This document shows, one piece after another, positions 63,814 through 64,000 of a stretch of 64,000 bases of DNA. Origin of the DNA: Flavobacterium sp. LPB0248 (GTDB taxonomy: Bacteria > Bacteroidota > Bacteroidia > Flavobacteriales > Flavobacteriaceae); assembly GCF_013388355.1 (NCBI RefSeq), contig NZ_CP058246.1, positions 3,410,001-3,474,000 on the forward strand, in the 5' to 3' direction. The position numbers and the translations under genes were made by a program. The notes beneath the pieces are model-generated. The model was not told where the DNA came from and ran no database searches. It worked only from the letters and a program-made list of their open reading frames with translations. Position 1 is the first letter of the stretch. Each line of letters opens with the position of its first letter.

Positions 63814-64000
63814 ATGATATCAATAGTTATTAGAAATAAAAACGAGGGTAGAGCCCTTGAAAATACGTTATCAATTTTAACTAAATTGTATTCAAATGAC
63901 TTTGAAGAAATAATAATTGTTGACAATAATTCTACAGATAACAGTATTGAAGTTGCAAAAAAATTTAATTGCAAAATAATAACCATCGATAATTTTACTT
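63814..64000 (+). CDS. Glycosyltransferase family 2, truncated by the window edge
   Basis: Open from ATG 63814 to the end of the window (62 codons visible). MISIVIRNKNEGRALENTL and EIIIVDNNSTDNSIEVAKKF are the start of a GT2 domain. It follows asnB by nine bases, so the locus continues beyond the window. Nothing can be said about its donor. Confidence 0.85.
   Translation, partial: MISIVIRNKNEGRALENTLSILTKLYSNDFEEIIIVDNNSTDNSIEVAKKFNCKIITIDNFT

Noticed and set aside
1-64000. Insertion sequences, integrases, CRISPR arrays, rRNA or tRNA genes.
   Set aside because: No transposase or integrase motif, no regular 25-40 base repeat-spacer array and no tRNA or rRNA core sequences were seen in reading the window; I could not run covariance or profile searches.

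Overview
The window is a low-GC chromosomal segment from a member of the Bacteroidota, most likely a Flavobacterium or close relative. The evidence is AT-rich coding, TAnnTTTG -7 promoter elements of the Bacteroidota type, an animal-like UDP-glucose dehydrogenase, ctlX, and the style of the polysaccharide genes. About 58 kb of the 64 kb is one surface-polysaccharide (capsule, O-antigen or exopolysaccharide) locus. No rRNA, tRNA, CRISPR array, transposase or phage gene was recognised.

Layout. 1-5118 is housekeeping DNA: the end of citrate synthase, two tandem guanidino-modifying hydrolases (the second is CtlX), a MarC-family membrane protein on the minus strand, a small CoA-binding protein and recR. 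5191-11401 is a first polysaccharide unit: an OPX lipoprotein (Wza-like), a tyrosine autokinase (Wzc-like), a UDP-HexNAc 4-epimerase, UDP-glucose dehydrogenase and a NusG-like (UpxY/RfaH-type) antiterminator, closed by an intrinsic terminator. 11549-11684 is a dense control region: two dyads around a TTG-N20-TATATTTG promoter, then a leader that folds on paper into a three-way junction.

11685-49405 is a run of 36 same-strand genes plus one decayed gene, with no strong internal terminator seen, ending at a hairpin at 49435-49465. It encodes nucleotide-sugar supply (UDP-HexNAcA, GDP-Man, dTDP-Rha, a CDP-6-deoxyhexose, and a UDP-QuiNAc/FucNAc-type initiating sugar). It also carries a second OPX/Wzz pair, a legionaminic-acid-type pathway followed by a HisF/HisH/WbpG-type amidotransferase trio that should add an acetamidino group, a flippase, a polymerase, a phosphoglycosyltransferase and several glycosyltransferases. 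49537-64000 holds an ABC exporter (Wzm/Wzt), a dTDP-4-amino-sugar aminotransferase and acyltransferase pair, five glycosyltransferases, a second and divergent nonulosonic-acid set (NeuB/NeuC/NeuA-like), a 2-hydroxyacid dehydrogenase, an asparagine-synthase-like amidotransferase and the start of a further glycosyltransferase.

How it works together (inference). The WbpL-type enzyme starts a repeat unit on undecaprenyl phosphate, the glycosyltransferases extend it with rhamnose, a CDP-linked deoxyhexose, uronic acids and an amidino-nonulosonic acid, Wzx flips it, Wzy polymerises it, and the Wzz/Wzc/OPX proteins set chain length and export. The ABC system with its own glycosyltransferases and second nonulosonic set looks like a separate glycan, possibly protein- or lipid-linked. 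The points most worth follow-up are the dyad-plus-leader control region behind a NusG-like gene, the unassigned HP-motif protein at 30534-31703 (candidate nonulosonyltransferase), the D130E HisF-like protein, the divergent second NeuB, and the decayed aminotransferase at 44653-44961.
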